Assembly (NCBI RefSeq): GCF_001905725.1
Contig: NZ_LIWB01000014.1
Location: forward strand, 204,252 to 241,029
Direction: 5' to 3'
From: Streptomyces sp. CB02400
GTDB lineage: Bacteria; Actinomycetota; Actinomycetes; Streptomycetales; Streptomycetaceae
Length of the DNA stretch: 36,778 nucleotides
The notes under the pieces are model-generated. The model was not told the origin of the DNA and did no database searches. It saw only the letters and a list, made by a program, of their open reading frames with translations. The position numbers and the translations under genes are program-made. This document shows positions 1 through 10,562 of the stretch, in pieces (the first letter of the stretch is position 1; each line of letters opens with the position of its first letter).

Positions 1-1
1 C

Positions 2-522
2 ACCCTCTCCCCCACCTGGGGCGTCTACAGCGGCTACGAACTCTGCGAGAACACCCCCCTGCGCGACGGCGGCGAGGAATACCTCGACAGCGAGAAGTAC
101 CAGCTCAGGCACCGCGACTGGGAGACCGCCGAACGCGAGGGCCGCACCATCACCCCCCTCATCACCCGGCTCAACACCATCCGGCGCGCACACCCCGCGC
201 TCCACCGGCTCAGGAACCTCCGCTTCCACCGGACGGACAACGACTCCGTCATCGCGTACAGCAAGCGCAGCGGCTCCGATGTCGTGCTCGTGGTCGCCAA
301 CCTCGACCCGCATCACCCCCAGGAGGCCACGGTCTCGTTGGACATGCCGCAACTCGGCCTGGACTGGCACGAGTCGGTACCGGTGCGCGACGAGCTCACC
401 GGCGAGACCTACCACTGGGGCGGCGCCAACTACGTGCGGCTGGAGCCGGGGCGGGCTCCCGCGCATGTCCTGCACGTACCGAGACCGCCCGCCGCACAGC
501 GAAACGGAGGGCCAGGAACGTC

Positions 523-526
<4 letters not shown>
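2..526 (+). CDS. glgE: GlgE maltosyltransferase, C-terminal part (5' end outside window)
   Basis: Open frame entering from the left edge and ending at the TGA at 524-526, about 174 residues. It matches the C-terminal end of the GH13_3 enzyme GlgE (alpha-1,4-glucan:maltose-1-phosphate maltosyltransferase). The visible stretch begins TLSPTWGVYSGYELCEN, includes EEYLDSEKYQLRHRDW, and ends in the beta-sandwich domain (VLVVANLDPHHPQ). GlgE adds maltosyl units from maltose-1-phosphate to alpha-1,4-glucan in the cytoplasm. The catalytic residues lie upstream of the window and cannot be checked. The next gene, treS, starts inside its stop codon (ATGA at 523-526), so the two are translationally coupled. 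The identification rests on the sequence plus the treS-pep2-glgB context, which is diagnostic of the GlgE pathway. Confidence 0.93.
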
Positions 527-2241
<1,715 letters not shown>

Positions 2242-2269
2242 GCGTGTGCCGGGGAGAGGAGGCGTCACC

Positions 2270-3628
2270 ATGACGAAGACCGCGTTCCTGCGGCCGCGAA
2301 GCGCGCCCGCCGAGTCCATGGAGTCGCTCACCGGGCTGCTGCGCGAGTGGCTGCCGCTGCAGCGCTGGTTCGCCGGCAAGGACCGGCCCGTCACCGACCT
2401 CGGTGTGCTGTCGATGACGGAACTGTTCCCGGGCTGTCTGCACATGCTGGTGCACGCCGGTCACGGAGGCGTGCCCGCTCCCGGCGGCACTCCCCCGGCC
2501 GGTGACTGCTACCAGCTCCTCCTCGGCGTACGGGAGCACCCCTCGCCGCGGCTCGGCAAGGCGCTCATCGGCAGGGTGCCGGACGGCCGGCTGGCCGGGC
2601 TGACGGTCTACGACGCCCTGCACGACCCGCGCGCCGCCCAGCTGCTCCTGGAGCGGCTGCGCCACCCCGGCGCGGCGGGCCCGCTGCGTTTCGAGTGCGA
2701 CGGGTCCCAGCAGGTGCCCGCCGGGCTGGTGCCGCGCCTGATGACCGCCGAGCAGTCCAACTCCTCGCTGGTGTACGGCGACGAGTACATCCTGAAGGTG
2801 TTCCGGCGCGTCCAGCCCGGTGTCAACCCGGACCTGGAGGTGCCCGGGGCGCTGGCCCGGCAGGGCTGCCACCGGGTGCCCGCCCCGGTGGCCTGGCTGC
2901 GCACCACGTATCCGTTCAACGCGACGCTCGGCGTGCTCCAGCCGTATCTGCGCAACGCCTCCGACGGCTGGACACTGGCCCTCGACGCGCTCGCCGCCGG
3001 TGACGACTTCACCGCGCAGTCGCACGCGCTGGGCCGGGCCACGGCGGACGTCCACCTGGCGCTGTCCACGGCGTTCCCCATCGGCGCGCCCGGCGAGAAC
3101 GGGCGGACGGCGGCGGCGATGACCGAACGGCTGACCGCCGCGGCGCACGCCGTCCCCGTGCTCCAGCCGTTCGTGCCGGGGCTGCGGGCCGCCTTCGCCG
3201 CCCTGACCACCTGCGACGCCGGGCCGCCCGCCCAGCGCGTCCACGGCGACCTGCACCTGGGGCAGGTGCTGCGGGCGGGGCGCGAGTGGTTCGTCATCGA
3301 CTTCGAGGGCGAGCCGTCCCGGCCGCTCTCCGAACGGCGCAGCGCCCACTCCCCCGTGCGGGACATCGCCGGGATGCTGCGCTCCTTCGACTACGCCGCC
3401 CGCCAGCGCCGCCCCTGGCGCCCGGAGTGGGCGCGCCGCTGCCGTGAGGCCTACTGCGCGGGCTACGCCGCCCGCGCCGGCTGGGACCCGCGCAAGAAGC
3501 ACGGCCTGCTCCGCGCCTACGAGACGGACCGGGCCGTGTACGAGGTGCTGTACGAGGCCCGGCACCGACCCGACTGGCTGCCCGTACCCATGGCGGCGAT
3601 CGAGCGCCTCGCCGTGAGAGGAGACTGA
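2270..3628 (+). CDS. pep2: Maltokinase Pep2 (Mak)
   Basis: 452-residue kinase that phosphorylates maltose to maltose-1-phosphate, the GlgE donor. Early marker: WLPLQRWFAGKDRPV, the N-terminal cap of maltokinases. The aminoglycoside-phosphotransferase-like fold is shown by VHGDLHLGQVL (catalytic loop), VIDFEGEPSRPL (metal-binding DFE) and the following VRDIAGMLRSFDYAA, all typical of Pep2. ATG 2270 is chosen because GGAGAGGAGG lies just upstream (about 2253-2262); an in-frame GTG at 2246 lacks a site. It lies 28 nt after treS and 4 nt before glgB, so it is part of one operon. Confidence 0.93.
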   Translation: MTKTAFLRPRSAPAESMESLTGLLREWLPLQRWFAGKDRPVTDLGVLSMTELFPGCLHMLVHAGHGGVPAPGGTPPAGDCYQLLLGVREHPSPRLGKALIGRVPDGRLAGLTVYDALHDPRAAQLLLERLRHPGAAGPLRFECDGSQQVPAGLVPRLMTAEQSNSSLVYGDEYILKVFRRVQPGVNPDLEVPGALARQGCHRVPAPVAWLRTTYPFNATLGVLQPYLRNASDGWTLALDALAAGDDFTAQSHALGRATADVHLALSTAFPIGAPGENGRTAAAMTERLTAAAHAVPVLQPFVPGLRAAFAALTTCDAGPPAQRVHGDLHLGQVLRAGREWFVIDFEGEPSRPLSERRSAHSPVRDIAGMLRSFDYAARQRRPWRPEWARRCREAYCAGYAARAGWDPRKKHGLLRAYETDRAVYEVLYEARHRPDWLPVPMAAIERLAVRGD

Positions 3629-3632
3629 AGCC

Positions 3633-5858
3633 GTGGCCCTGCGTGACACCCCGCTTCCCGAGTCGGCCGGGCCCGTCCCGTCCGCCGCCGCGCCCCCCGG
3701 CGCCGCACCCGCCCTCGACCCGACCGACCGGGGGCGCCTGCTGGCGGGCGCCCACCACGACCCGCACGCGCTGCTCGGCGCCCATCCGGTGCCCGGCGGG
3801 ATCGCCTTCCGGGCGCTGCGCCCGTTCGCCCGTGAGGTGGGCGTCGTCGTCGACGGCGCCCGCACCCCGCTCGTCTCGGAGGGCGACGGCCTGTTCTCCG
3901 GAGTACTGCCGCTGGACGCGGTCCCCGCGTACACGCTGACGGTGGCCTACGGCGACGACGAGGCCGTCGAGACGCACGATCCGTACCGCTTCCTGCCCGC
4001 GCTCGGCGAGTTCGACCTGCATCTGATCGGCGAGGGCCGGCACGAGGAGCTGTGGACGGCGCTCGGCGCGCACCCCATGACCCACCAGGGCGTCACCGGC
4101 ACCCGCTTCACGGTGTGGGCGCCGAACGCGCAGGGGGTGAGGGTCGCCGCCGACTTCACCCACTGGGACGGCACGGCGTTCCCGATGCGCTCGCTCGGCT
4201 CGTCCGGGGTGTGGGAGCTGTTCCTGCCCGGTGTCGGCGAGGGCACCTGCTACAAGTTCGAGATCCACTCCCGCCACGGCCACCGCTTCCTCAAGGCCGA
4301 CCCGATGGCGCGGCGCACGGAGACGCCGCCGAACACGGCGTCCGTCGTGACGGCCTCGCACTACGAGTGGGGAGACGCCGAGTGGTTCGCGCGGCGGGCG
4401 GCGACGCCCGTGCACGAGGCGCCGTTCTCGGTGTACGAGGTGCACCTGCCGTCCTGGCGGCCGGGACTGACGTACCGCGAACTCGCCGAGGAGCTCCCGG
4501 CGTACGTCAAGGACCTCGGCTTCACCCACGTGGAGCTGATGCCGGTCGCCGAGCACCCCTTCGGACCGTCCTGGGGCTACCAGGTCACCGGCTTCTACGC
4601 GCCGACCGCGCGGCTGGGCGCCCCGGACGACTTCAAGTACCTGATCGACGCGCTGCACCGGGCCGGAATCGGCGTGATCATGGACTGGGTGCCGGCGCAC
4701 TTCCCGAAGGACGACTGGGCGCTGGCCCGGTTCGACGGGGACCCGCTGTACGAGCCCGGGGACTCCCGGCGCGCGGAGCACCCCGACTGGGGGACGTACA
4801 CCTTCGACTTCGCCCGCACCGAGGTGCGCAACTTCCTGGTCGCGAACGCCGTCTACTGGTGCCAGGAGTTCCACATCGACGGACTGCGCGTGGACGCGGT
4901 CGCCTCCATGCTCTACCTGGACTACTCGCGCGAGGACGGCGGCTGGGAGCCGAACGCGTACGGCGGCCGGGAGGACCTGGCGGCGGTGGGGTTCCTGCAG
5001 GAGATGAACGCGACCGTGTACCGGCGCTGCCCCGGCGTGGTGACCATCGCGGAGGAGTCCACGGCGTGGGGCGGGGTGACCCGGCCCACCGACACCGGCG
5101 GCCTCGGGTTCGGCCTGAAGTGGAACATGGGCTGGATGCACGACTCGCTGGAGTACGTCTCCCACGAGCCGGTGCACCGCAAGTACCACCACCACGAGAT
5201 GACGTTCGCGATGGTGTACGCCTACAGCGAGAACTACGTGCTGCCCATCTCGCACGACGAGGTGGTGCACGGCAAGCAGGCGCTGGTGTCGAAGATGCCG
5301 GGCGACTGGTGGCAGCGGCGGGCGAACGTGCGGGCCTACCTCGGTTTCATGTGGGCCCACCCGGGCAAGCAACTGCTGTTCATGGGGCAGGAGTTCGCGC
5401 AGGGCGCCGAGTGGTCCGAGAAGGCCGGCCCGGAGTGGTGGCTGCTCGACGACGGGTACCACTCCGCGGGCGACCACCGCGGGGTGCGGGACCTGGTGCG
5501 CGACCTCAACACCCGCTACCGGGCGACCCCGGCGCTGTGGCAGCGCGACACCGACCCGTCCGGCTTCCGGTGGGTGTCGGTCGACGCGGCCGACGACAAC
5601 GTCTTCGCGTTCCTGCGGTACGACACCGAGGGCCGGCCGCTGCTCGCGGTGTCGAACTTCTCCCCCGTGGTCCGGCACGACTACCCGCTCACCGTCGGCG
5701 ACGACGTGATCGCCTGGCAGGAGGTCCTCAACACCGACGCCGCGCACTACGGCGGCGGGGACGTCACGAACCCGGACCCGGTCAAGCCCGAGGACGGCAC
5801 CGTACGGCTCACGCTGCCGCCGCTCGCGACAGTGTGGCTGACACCGATCACTCTGTGA
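3633..5858 (+). CDS. glgB: 1,4-alpha-glucan branching enzyme GlgB
   Basis: 741-residue GH13 branching enzyme adding alpha-1,6 branches to the linear glucan made by GlgE. Order: N-terminal CBM48-type domains (including TRFTVWAPNAQGVRVAADFTHW), then the barrel with DWVPAHFPKDDWAL, the nucleophile in GLRVDAVASM (Asp421), the acid in TIAEESTAW (Glu474) and LPISHDEVVHGK, then a C-terminal beta domain ending VWLTPITL. The 53-residue spacing between nucleophile and acid equals that of E. coli GlgB (D405/E458). Start is GTG 3633 with GAGAGGAG upstream; the gap to pep2 is only 4 nt. Likely the last gene of the glgE-treS-pep2-glgB operon. Confidence 0.96.
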   Translation: MALRDTPLPESAGPVPSAAAPPGAAPALDPTDRGRLLAGAHHDPHALLGAHPVPGGIAFRALRPFAREVGVVVDGARTPLVSEGDGLFSGVLPLDAVPAYTLTVAYGDDEAVETHDPYRFLPALGEFDLHLIGEGRHEELWTALGAHPMTHQGVTGTRFTVWAPNAQGVRVAADFTHWDGTAFPMRSLGSSGVWELFLPGVGEGTCYKFEIHSRHGHRFLKADPMARRTETPPNTASVVTASHYEWGDAEWFARRAATPVHEAPFSVYEVHLPSWRPGLTYRELAEELPAYVKDLGFTHVELMPVAEHPFGPSWGYQVTGFYAPTARLGAPDDFKYLIDALHRAGIGVIMDWVPAHFPKDDWALARFDGDPLYEPGDSRRAEHPDWGTYTFDFARTEVRNFLVANAVYWCQEFHIDGLRVDAVASMLYLDYSREDGGWEPNAYGGREDLAAVGFLQEMNATVYRRCPGVVTIAEESTAWGGVTRPTDTGGLGFGLKWNMGWMHDSLEYVSHEPVHRKYHHHEMTFAMVYAYSENYVLPISHDEVVHGKQALVSKMPGDWWQRRANVRAYLGFMWAHPGKQLLFMGQEFAQGAEWSEKAGPEWWLLDDGYHSAGDHRGVRDLVRDLNTRYRATPALWQRDTDPSGFRWVSVDAADDNVFAFLRYDTEGRPLLAVSNFSPVVRHDYPLTVGDDVIAWQEVLNTDAAHYGGGDVTNPDPVKPEDGTVRLTLPPLATVWLTPITL

Positions 5859-5967
5859 GGGTCCGGCGACGCCGCCAGGTGTCCGACGCTCCGACCGGGG
5901 CATTCGGGGTCGTACGGCCGAGGGCTTCTCGGCGTCGTCACGGCAGGTCACAGAAGGGCGGCACCAG

Positions 5968-7086
5968 GTGCGCACCGTCGGAGTGGAGGAGGAACTCCTC
6001 CTGGTCGATCCGGAGAGCGGCGAACCGCGGGCGATGTCCGCGGCGGTACTCGCCCGCGCCGCCCGGGACGGCGCGGAACAGGACGTCTTCGAGAAGGAAC
6101 TGCACGAGCAGATGCTGGAGTTCGCCACGCATCCGCAGTCCTCGATGGAGAGCCTGCACGCGGAGATCGTCCGCTGCCGCGAGGAGGCCGCCGGGCACGC
6201 CGGGAAGATCGGCTGCACCGTCGCCGCCCTCGCCACCTCGCCGCTGCCGGTCAGCCCGGCCATCGGCGTCAACCGGCGGTACCAGTGGATGGAGGAGCAG
6301 TACGGCATCGCCACCCGGGAACAGCTCGTCCTGGGCTGCCACGTCCATGTGTCCGTCGAGTCCGACGAGGAGGGCGTCGGGGTCGTGGACCGGCTGCGGC
6401 CCTGGCTGACGGTGCTGGCGGCGCTGAGCACGAACTCGCCGTTCTGGCAGGGCAAGGAGACGGGGTACAGCAGCTACCGCAGCCGGGTCTGGCAGCGCTG
6501 GCCGTCCGCCGGTCCGACCGAGACGTTCGGCTCGGCCGAGCGCTACCACCGGCGGGTCGCCGACATGGTGGCCACCGGCGTCATCCTCGACGAGAAGATG
6601 GTCTACTTCGACGCCCGGCTCTCCCAGCAGTACCCGACGGTGGAGATCCGCGTCTCCGACGTCTGTCTGCACGCGGAGACGGCGGCGCTGATCGCCACCC
6701 TCGCCCGCGCGCTGGTGGAGACCGCGGCACGCGAGTGGCGGGCCGGCCGGGAGCCGGCGGACCCCGGCGTCAGCCTGCTCCGGCTGGCCGCCTGGCAGGC
6801 GGCCCGGTCGGGGCTGACAAGTGAACTGCTCCACCCGGAAACCATGCGCCGCATGCCCGCCGAGGCGGTCGTGCGGGCCCTCCTCGACCACGCCGCCGAG
6901 GCCCTGGAGGCCACCGGCGACCTGGAGCGCGCCCGCGAGGGCTGCGCACGGCTGCTGCGTGACGGCAACGGGGCGCAGGTGCAGCGCGCCCTGCTGGAAC
7001 GCACGGGGAGTCTGAGGGACGTCGTCACGGAGTGCGTACGGCACACCCAGGGAGCGGGGCGTACGGGGTCCGCTCCTCTCGGGTAG
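5968..7086 (+). CDS. Carboxylate-amine ligase, YbdK / GCS2 family
   Basis: 372-residue ATP-dependent ligase of the glutamate-cysteine ligase 2 (YbdK) family. Visible family motifs are TVGVEEELLLVDP near the N terminus (metal-binding glutamates), LGCHVHVSVES in the centre and YPTVEIRVSDVC in the second half. Members such as E. coli YbdK have weak gamma-glutamylcysteine synthetase activity in vitro, but the natural substrate of actinomycete members is generally unknown, so no pathway is assigned. Start GTG 5968; upstream AGAAGGG (about 5953-5959) is a modest ribosome site. It lies 109 nt after glgB in the same direction; no terminator is obvious between them. Confidence 0.88.
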   Translation: MRTVGVEEELLLVDPESGEPRAMSAAVLARAARDGAEQDVFEKELHEQMLEFATHPQSSMESLHAEIVRCREEAAGHAGKIGCTVAALATSPLPVSPAIGVNRRYQWMEEQYGIATREQLVLGCHVHVSVESDEEGVGVVDRLRPWLTVLAALSTNSPFWQGKETGYSSYRSRVWQRWPSAGPTETFGSAERYHRRVADMVATGVILDEKMVYFDARLSQQYPTVEIRVSDVCLHAETAALIATLARALVETAAREWRAGREPADPGVSLLRLAAWQAARSGLTSELLHPETMRRMPAEAVVRALLDHAAEALEATGDLERAREGCARLLRDGNGAQVQRALLERTGSLRDVVTECVRHTQGAGRTGSAPLG

Positions 7087-7091
7087 GGGCG

Positions 7092-7325
7092 TCAGATGAT
7101 GAGGACGATGGCGTAGACCAGGAAGAACGCCGCGATCAGCGCCACGAGGACGAGGATCGCGGCCATCGGGCCCTTGGCCCAGCCCTTGGTCGGGTTGTGC
7201 GTCTCCCGGGGGCCCGCCTCGGGCAGGCTGCTCTCCGCGGGCGGGGTCTCGCCCGGGGGTACGCCGCCGCCCGGTTCGAGGCCGGTGCTGCGTTCCGGTT
7301 CGGGATCTGGGTTGACGTAACTCAT
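7092..7325 (-). CDS. Small membrane protein, DUF6480 family
   Basis: 77-residue protein: an acidic, proline- and glycine-rich N half (begins MSYVNPDPEPERSTGLEPGG, then VPPGETPPAESS) and one hydrophobic C-terminal helix (about residues 53-77, AAILVLVALIAAFFLVYAIV). This layout matches streptomycete proteins I recall as DUF6480; function unknown. Predicted N-in single-span tail-anchored membrane protein (inference). ATG at 7325 with GGGGGAC just upstream on the minus strand. It runs tail to tail with the ligase gene (5-nt gap) and is divergent from the acyl-CoA synthetase. A SigB-type promoter match lies about 109 nt upstream. Confidence 0.82.
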   Translation of the reverse strand: MSYVNPDPEPERSTGLEPGGGVPPGETPPAESSLPEAGPRETHNPTKGWAKGPMAAILVLVALIAAFFLVYAIVLII

Positions 7326-7433
7326 GCCGTCCGGGTCCCCCGAAAACGCCGAGATCATCAGTGCGGACACACTTGTCGCGATCCCGGCGCGTGGGCGCTC
7401 CGGCTCGGCTACATTCAGGCACCGCCGATGACG

Positions 7434-7457
7434 GTACCCATCGGCCGAGTCACAGCC
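7434..7457 (-). promoter_or_regulatory. SigB-type promoter match upstream of DUF6480 gene
   Basis: Read on the minus strand: GGCT, 14 bases, GGGTAC. This fits the streptomycete SigB-type pattern GNNT-N14-16-GGGTAT/C. It points toward the DUF6480 gene, leaving a leader of about 100 nt. It also lies only 40 nt upstream of the divergent acyl-CoA synthetase start. A pattern match only. Confidence 0.4.
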
Positions 7458-7478
7458 CGTACACGTCAGGAGCAGTGC

Positions 7479-9383
7479 ATGCGCGACCTCGCTCTCGCTC
7501 CCCCGTCCGCCTCGCCCCTGGCCGGCGGCCTCGCCGACAGCCTCTTCGAGACGGCGGCCGAGAGCCCCGGTCTGCCGATGCTCGCCCACCGCGCCGGTCC
7601 GGCCTCCGCCACCTGGGAGCGGATCACCGCCATCGAGTTCCGCGACGAGGTCGTCGCCGTGGCCAAGGGCCTGGTGGCGTCCGGGATCTCGCCCGGCACA
7701 CGGGTGGCGATCATGGCGCGCACCCGCTACGAGTGGACCCTCCTGGGCCATGCCCTGTGGACGGTGGGTGCCGAGGTCGTCCCCGTCTACCCGACCTCCT
7801 CGCGCGAGCAGGTGGAGTGGATCCTGCGGGACTCCGGCTGTGTGGCCGTGCTGGTGGAGGACGAGCAGGGCGTGATGACCGTCGGGTCCGTGTGCGCCGC
7901 GCTGCCGGCGCTGCGGCACGTGTGGCAGCTGGACGCGGGCGCGCTGGACCAGCTCGTGGCGCGCGGCGAGTTCATCCCGGCGGCCACGGTCGACTCGATG
8001 CGCCGCATCGTCCTGCCTGACTCCACGGCCGTCGTCGCCTACACCTCCGGCACGTCCGGCCACGCCATGGGCTGTGCGCTGAGCCACCGCGGCCTGGCCT
8101 TCATGAGCGACACCCTGCTGGCGGGCTGGGGCCACGTCACGGCGCCCCCCGGTGAGCAGGCCGCCGTCCTCGCCTTCCTGCCCTTCTCCCACGTCTACGG
8201 TCTGATGATCCAGGTGCTGTGCGTGCGCGGCGGGCTGCTGATGGGGCACGAACCCGACATCGGCGGGGAGTCCCTCTCCTCGGCCCTGCGCACCTTCCGG
8301 CCCACCTATCTGTACGCCGTCCCGTCGCTGCTGGAGAAGATCTACAAGAACTTCCTGCGCTCGGCACAGCTCTCGGGCCGCGGCGCCCTGTTCGAGCGGG
8401 CGGCCGGCACGGCACAGGACTTCGCCGCCGCGCTGGAGCGGCAGCGGCTGGGCCTCGGTTCCGGGCCGGGCCTCGACCTGCGGCTGCAGCACGCCCTGTA
8501 CGAGCGCACGGTCTACCGCAGGCTGCGGGCCACGCTGGGCGGCCGGGTGCTGCGGGCCACCTCCGGGGGATCGACGCTCAACCGCGACCTGTCCCTCTTC
8601 TACGAGGGGATCGGCATCTACGTCCACGACGGCTACGGGCTCACCGAGACCAGCGGCGGGGTGACGATGCAGCCGTTCGGGCGGGAGAAGTCCGGCACCG
8701 TGGGGCAGGCGCTGCCGGGCACCGGGATACAGGTGGCCGACGACGGGGAGATCCTGGTGCGCGGACCGTCGGTGTTCCAGGGATACGTGGGTGACGAGGC
8801 CGCCACCCGGGCCGTGCTGCGCGGCGGCTGGCTGGCCACCGGCGACCTGGGGCGGCTGGACGCCGAGGGCTACCTCACGATCACCGGCCGCAAGAAGGAC
8901 ATCATCATCACGAGCAGCGGCAAGAGCGTGGCGCCGGCGGCCCTGGAGCAGCGGCTGCGGATGCACCCGCTGGTCCACCAGGCCGTCGTCGTGGGCGACA
9001 ACCGGCCGTGTGTGGGTGCCCTGATCACGCTGGACCCGGAGTTCCTCAACGACTGGCGGGCGGCGCTGTCCCTGCCGGGCGACGCGCCGGCCCGGGAGGC
9101 GCGGGAGGAGAACGCCCTGCGGGAGGAGATCGCGCGGGCGGTCGCCGCGGCCAACAGCAGTGTGTCCCGCTCGGAGTCGATCCGGGTGTTCCGGGTGCTG
9201 CCCGAGCCGTTCGACGTGGCCAACGGGCTGCTGACGCCGTCGATGAAGCTGCGCCGGGACGAGATCGTGCGGCACTACGCGCTGGAGATCGACGCGATGT
9301 ACCACTCCCGGACCCGTCCGGGACGGACACCGGCCGTGGACGAGCCGTCCGGCTGGGACGACTCGGACAACGTCTTCCGCTGA
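7479..9383 (+). CDS. AMP-dependent long-chain acyl-CoA synthetase (FadD15-like)
   Basis: 634-residue ANL-superfamily enzyme expected to activate fatty acids to acyl-AMP and then acyl-CoA. Visible are the A3-like loop YTSGTSGHAMGCALSH (about 188-203), the A5 region HDGYGLTETSGG, the A7 region ATGDLGRLDAEGYL, the A8 hinge TGRKKDIIITSSGKSVAP and a C-terminal GLLTPSMKLRRDEI as in FadD15-type synthetases. The A3 loop lacks the usual Pro-Lys-Gly: the position reads Ala196-Met197-Gly. ATG 7479 is chosen because AGGAG lies 6 nt upstream at 7468-7472; the frame stays open further upstream, but that part is not protein-like. Soluble or membrane-associated. Neighbours give no pathway clue. Confidence 0.9.
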   Translation: MRDLALAPPSASPLAGGLADSLFETAAESPGLPMLAHRAGPASATWERITAIEFRDEVVAVAKGLVASGISPGTRVAIMARTRYEWTLLGHALWTVGAEVVPVYPTSSREQVEWILRDSGCVAVLVEDEQGVMTVGSVCAALPALRHVWQLDAGALDQLVARGEFIPAATVDSMRRIVLPDSTAVVAYTSGTSGHAMGCALSHRGLAFMSDTLLAGWGHVTAPPGEQAAVLAFLPFSHVYGLMIQVLCVRGGLLMGHEPDIGGESLSSALRTFRPTYLYAVPSLLEKIYKNFLRSAQLSGRGALFERAAGTAQDFAAALERQRLGLGSGPGLDLRLQHALYERTVYRRLRATLGGRVLRATSGGSTLNRDLSLFYEGIGIYVHDGYGLTETSGGVTMQPFGREKSGTVGQALPGTGIQVADDGEILVRGPSVFQGYVGDEAATRAVLRGGWLATGDLGRLDAEGYLTITGRKKDIIITSSGKSVAPAALEQRLRMHPLVHQAVVVGDNRPCVGALITLDPEFLNDWRAALSLPGDAPAREAREENALREEIARAVAAANSSVSRSESIRVFRVLPEPFDVANGLLTPSMKLRRDEIVRHYALEIDAMYHSRTRPGRTPAVDEPSGWDDSDNVFR

Positions 9384-9693
9384 CCGCCCGGACAGGCCCC
9401 GGCCCTTCCCGTCGTCCGCCCGAGGGACGCCCCCGCGCGAGCTCGGTCCGAGCGTGCGATCGCAAGGCGCCGGAGCGCCCTCGATGGGGCCCGCTCATGG
9501 GGCGCCCCTCCGGGGAGTGCGTGCCGGACGTCGTCGGGCAGGCTCCGGGAGCCGCTGCCGGTCGGTGACGGGTTTGTCACCGGGCGGGCACGGGCATGCG
9601 GGCGCGTAGGCTCCGCCCGCACGGGAACCCACAGTTCGAGGGGGCGCAGACGCGAGGACGACTGCCCCGCGACGACGGGGCCTGGAAGGCGAG
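9384..9693. other. Intergenic region with small inverted repeats
   Basis: 310 bp without a convincing gene. It contains a perfect 7-bp inverted repeat CGGTGAC-N6-GTCACCG (9563-9582), a TAGGCT hexamer (9607-9612) that resembles a vegetative -10 element but has no -35 at proper spacing, and a 6-bp hairpin GCCCCG-N6-CGGGGC (9664-9681) directly before the ribosome site GGAAGG (9684-9689) of the next gene. The first repeat could be an operator and the hairpin could affect translation initiation; both are inferences. Confidence 0.4.
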
Positions 9694-10128
9694 ATGGCAC
9701 GCGAGCCGCGTAGGGACAGGACACTGGCTGCCGAGGACATCACGAGCCGCATCGCCAGCTTCCCGGGGGAGCTGCACGATGTGACGGACGCACGCCTGGT
9801 CGCGGAGGAGTTCCTCTTCGACCTGGCCCGTGTGTCGGCGCCGTCGGCTCCGGAGCACTGGGACGACATACTCCTGGTGGTCACGGAGCTGGCCGCCAAC
9901 GCGGTGCAGTACGCGCCGGGCCCGTTCCAGCTGCGTCTGCGCAGAACGTTCGACGGGGTGCACGTGGTGATGCACGACACCAGCACCACCGAGCCGGCCC
10001 CGCGGCCCTTCCACCCCAACCGCGGCGGCGGCGGGATCGGCTGGCACCTGATCCACACGCTGTGCGACCAGGTCAGCGTCGTCAGCGACGACCACGGCAA
10101 GGACATCCACGTCTTCCTGCCCTGGTGA
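9694..10128 (+). CDS. RsbW-like ATP-binding protein (anti-sigma kinase type)
   Basis: 144-residue single-domain GHKL/HATPase protein of the RsbW/SpoIIAB class. N box: VVTELAANAVQYAPGP (about 67-82). The G1 region, normally DxGxG, reads HDTSTTEPAP and is degenerate. The G2 glycine loop is GGGGIGWHLIHTL. Such proteins bind sigma factors or phosphorylate STAS antagonists in partner switching; streptomycetes encode many with unknown partners. ATG 9694 has GGAAGG 4 nt upstream. It converges on the next gene with only 2 nt between stop codons, so read-through antisense RNA is possible. No sigma or STAS gene is directly adjacent. Confidence 0.85.
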   Translation: MAREPRRDRTLAAEDITSRIASFPGELHDVTDARLVAEEFLFDLARVSAPSAPEHWDDILLVVTELAANAVQYAPGPFQLRLRRTFDGVHVVMHDTSTTEPAPRPFHPNRGGGGIGWHLIHTLCDQVSVVSDDHGKDIHVFLPW

Positions 10129-10130
10129 AC

Positions 10131-10562
10131 CTAGGCCGGCGCGTCGCGCAGGGGGACCAGCACGCTGATGGTCTTGCCGCCGCCGGGGCGCCTGCGGACG
10201 TCGATGTCCCGTGCCAGCCGGATCACCAGGGGCCAGCCGTAACCGCTGCCGCGGTGCACGGCCGGCAGGTCGCCGGTCCCGCCGGCGGCCTCGGGGATGA
10301 CGTCGCTGTGGTCGTGGACGGCGATCCGTACGCCCTCCTCCGTCGTCCGCGCGTCGAAGCCGGCCAGTCCGGCGCCGTGCCGGATGGCGTTGGTGACCAG
10401 CTCCGACACGACGAGCGAGAGGTCGATCATGTCCTGGTGGTGCGGGGTGCGGCCCTCGGACTCCCAGCGCGCCCGCACCGTCGCCTCGGCGTGCGCCCGC
10501 GCGCCGGCGGCGCTGCGCACCCCCGTACCGGCGGCCGGACACGTCTGTCGTGCGGTGTTCAC
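10131..10562 (-). CDS. RsbW-like ATP-binding protein coupled to PRC-barrel gene
   Basis: 143-residue HATPase_c_2-type protein. N box: VVSELVTNAIRHGAGL. The degenerate G1 region is VHDHSDVIPEA, and the glycine loop is GSGYGWPLVIRLARDIDV. It is clearly similar to the ATPase at 28927-29367 (shared plan SEL-TNA-HG, G-GWP, RDI-V, GGK-I). Start is GTG 10562, overlapping the stop of the upstream PRC-barrel gene (GTGA), so the two are translationally coupled and probably share SigB-type promoters. Likely role: anti-sigma or STAS kinase in partner switching (family knowledge). The target is unknown. Confidence 0.85.
   Translation of the reverse strand: MNTARQTCPAAGTGVRSAAGARAHAEATVRARWESEGRTPHHQDMIDLSLVVSELVTNAIRHGAGLAGFDARTTEEGVRIAVHDHSDVIPEAAGGTGDLPAVHRGSGYGWPLVIRLARDIDVRRRPGGGKTISVLVPLRDAPA

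Noticed and set aside
3294..6455. Long open frame (over 1000 codons) on the minus strand opposite pep2, glgB and the carboxylate-amine ligase
   Set aside because: Third-position GC bias keeps antisense frames open in this organism. The product is Arg/Gly/Val-rich with no domain, and the plus strand holds clear enzymes.
7032..7478. N-terminal extension of the acyl-CoA synthetase
   Set aside because: The extra sequence overlaps the ligase and DUF6480 genes and is not protein-like. ATG 7479 has an AGGAG at good spacing and matches the family start.
9574..9612. TTGTCA and TAGGCT as a promoter for the ATPase at 9694
   Set aside because: Spacing is 27 bases, far too long for a sigma-70-type promoter.
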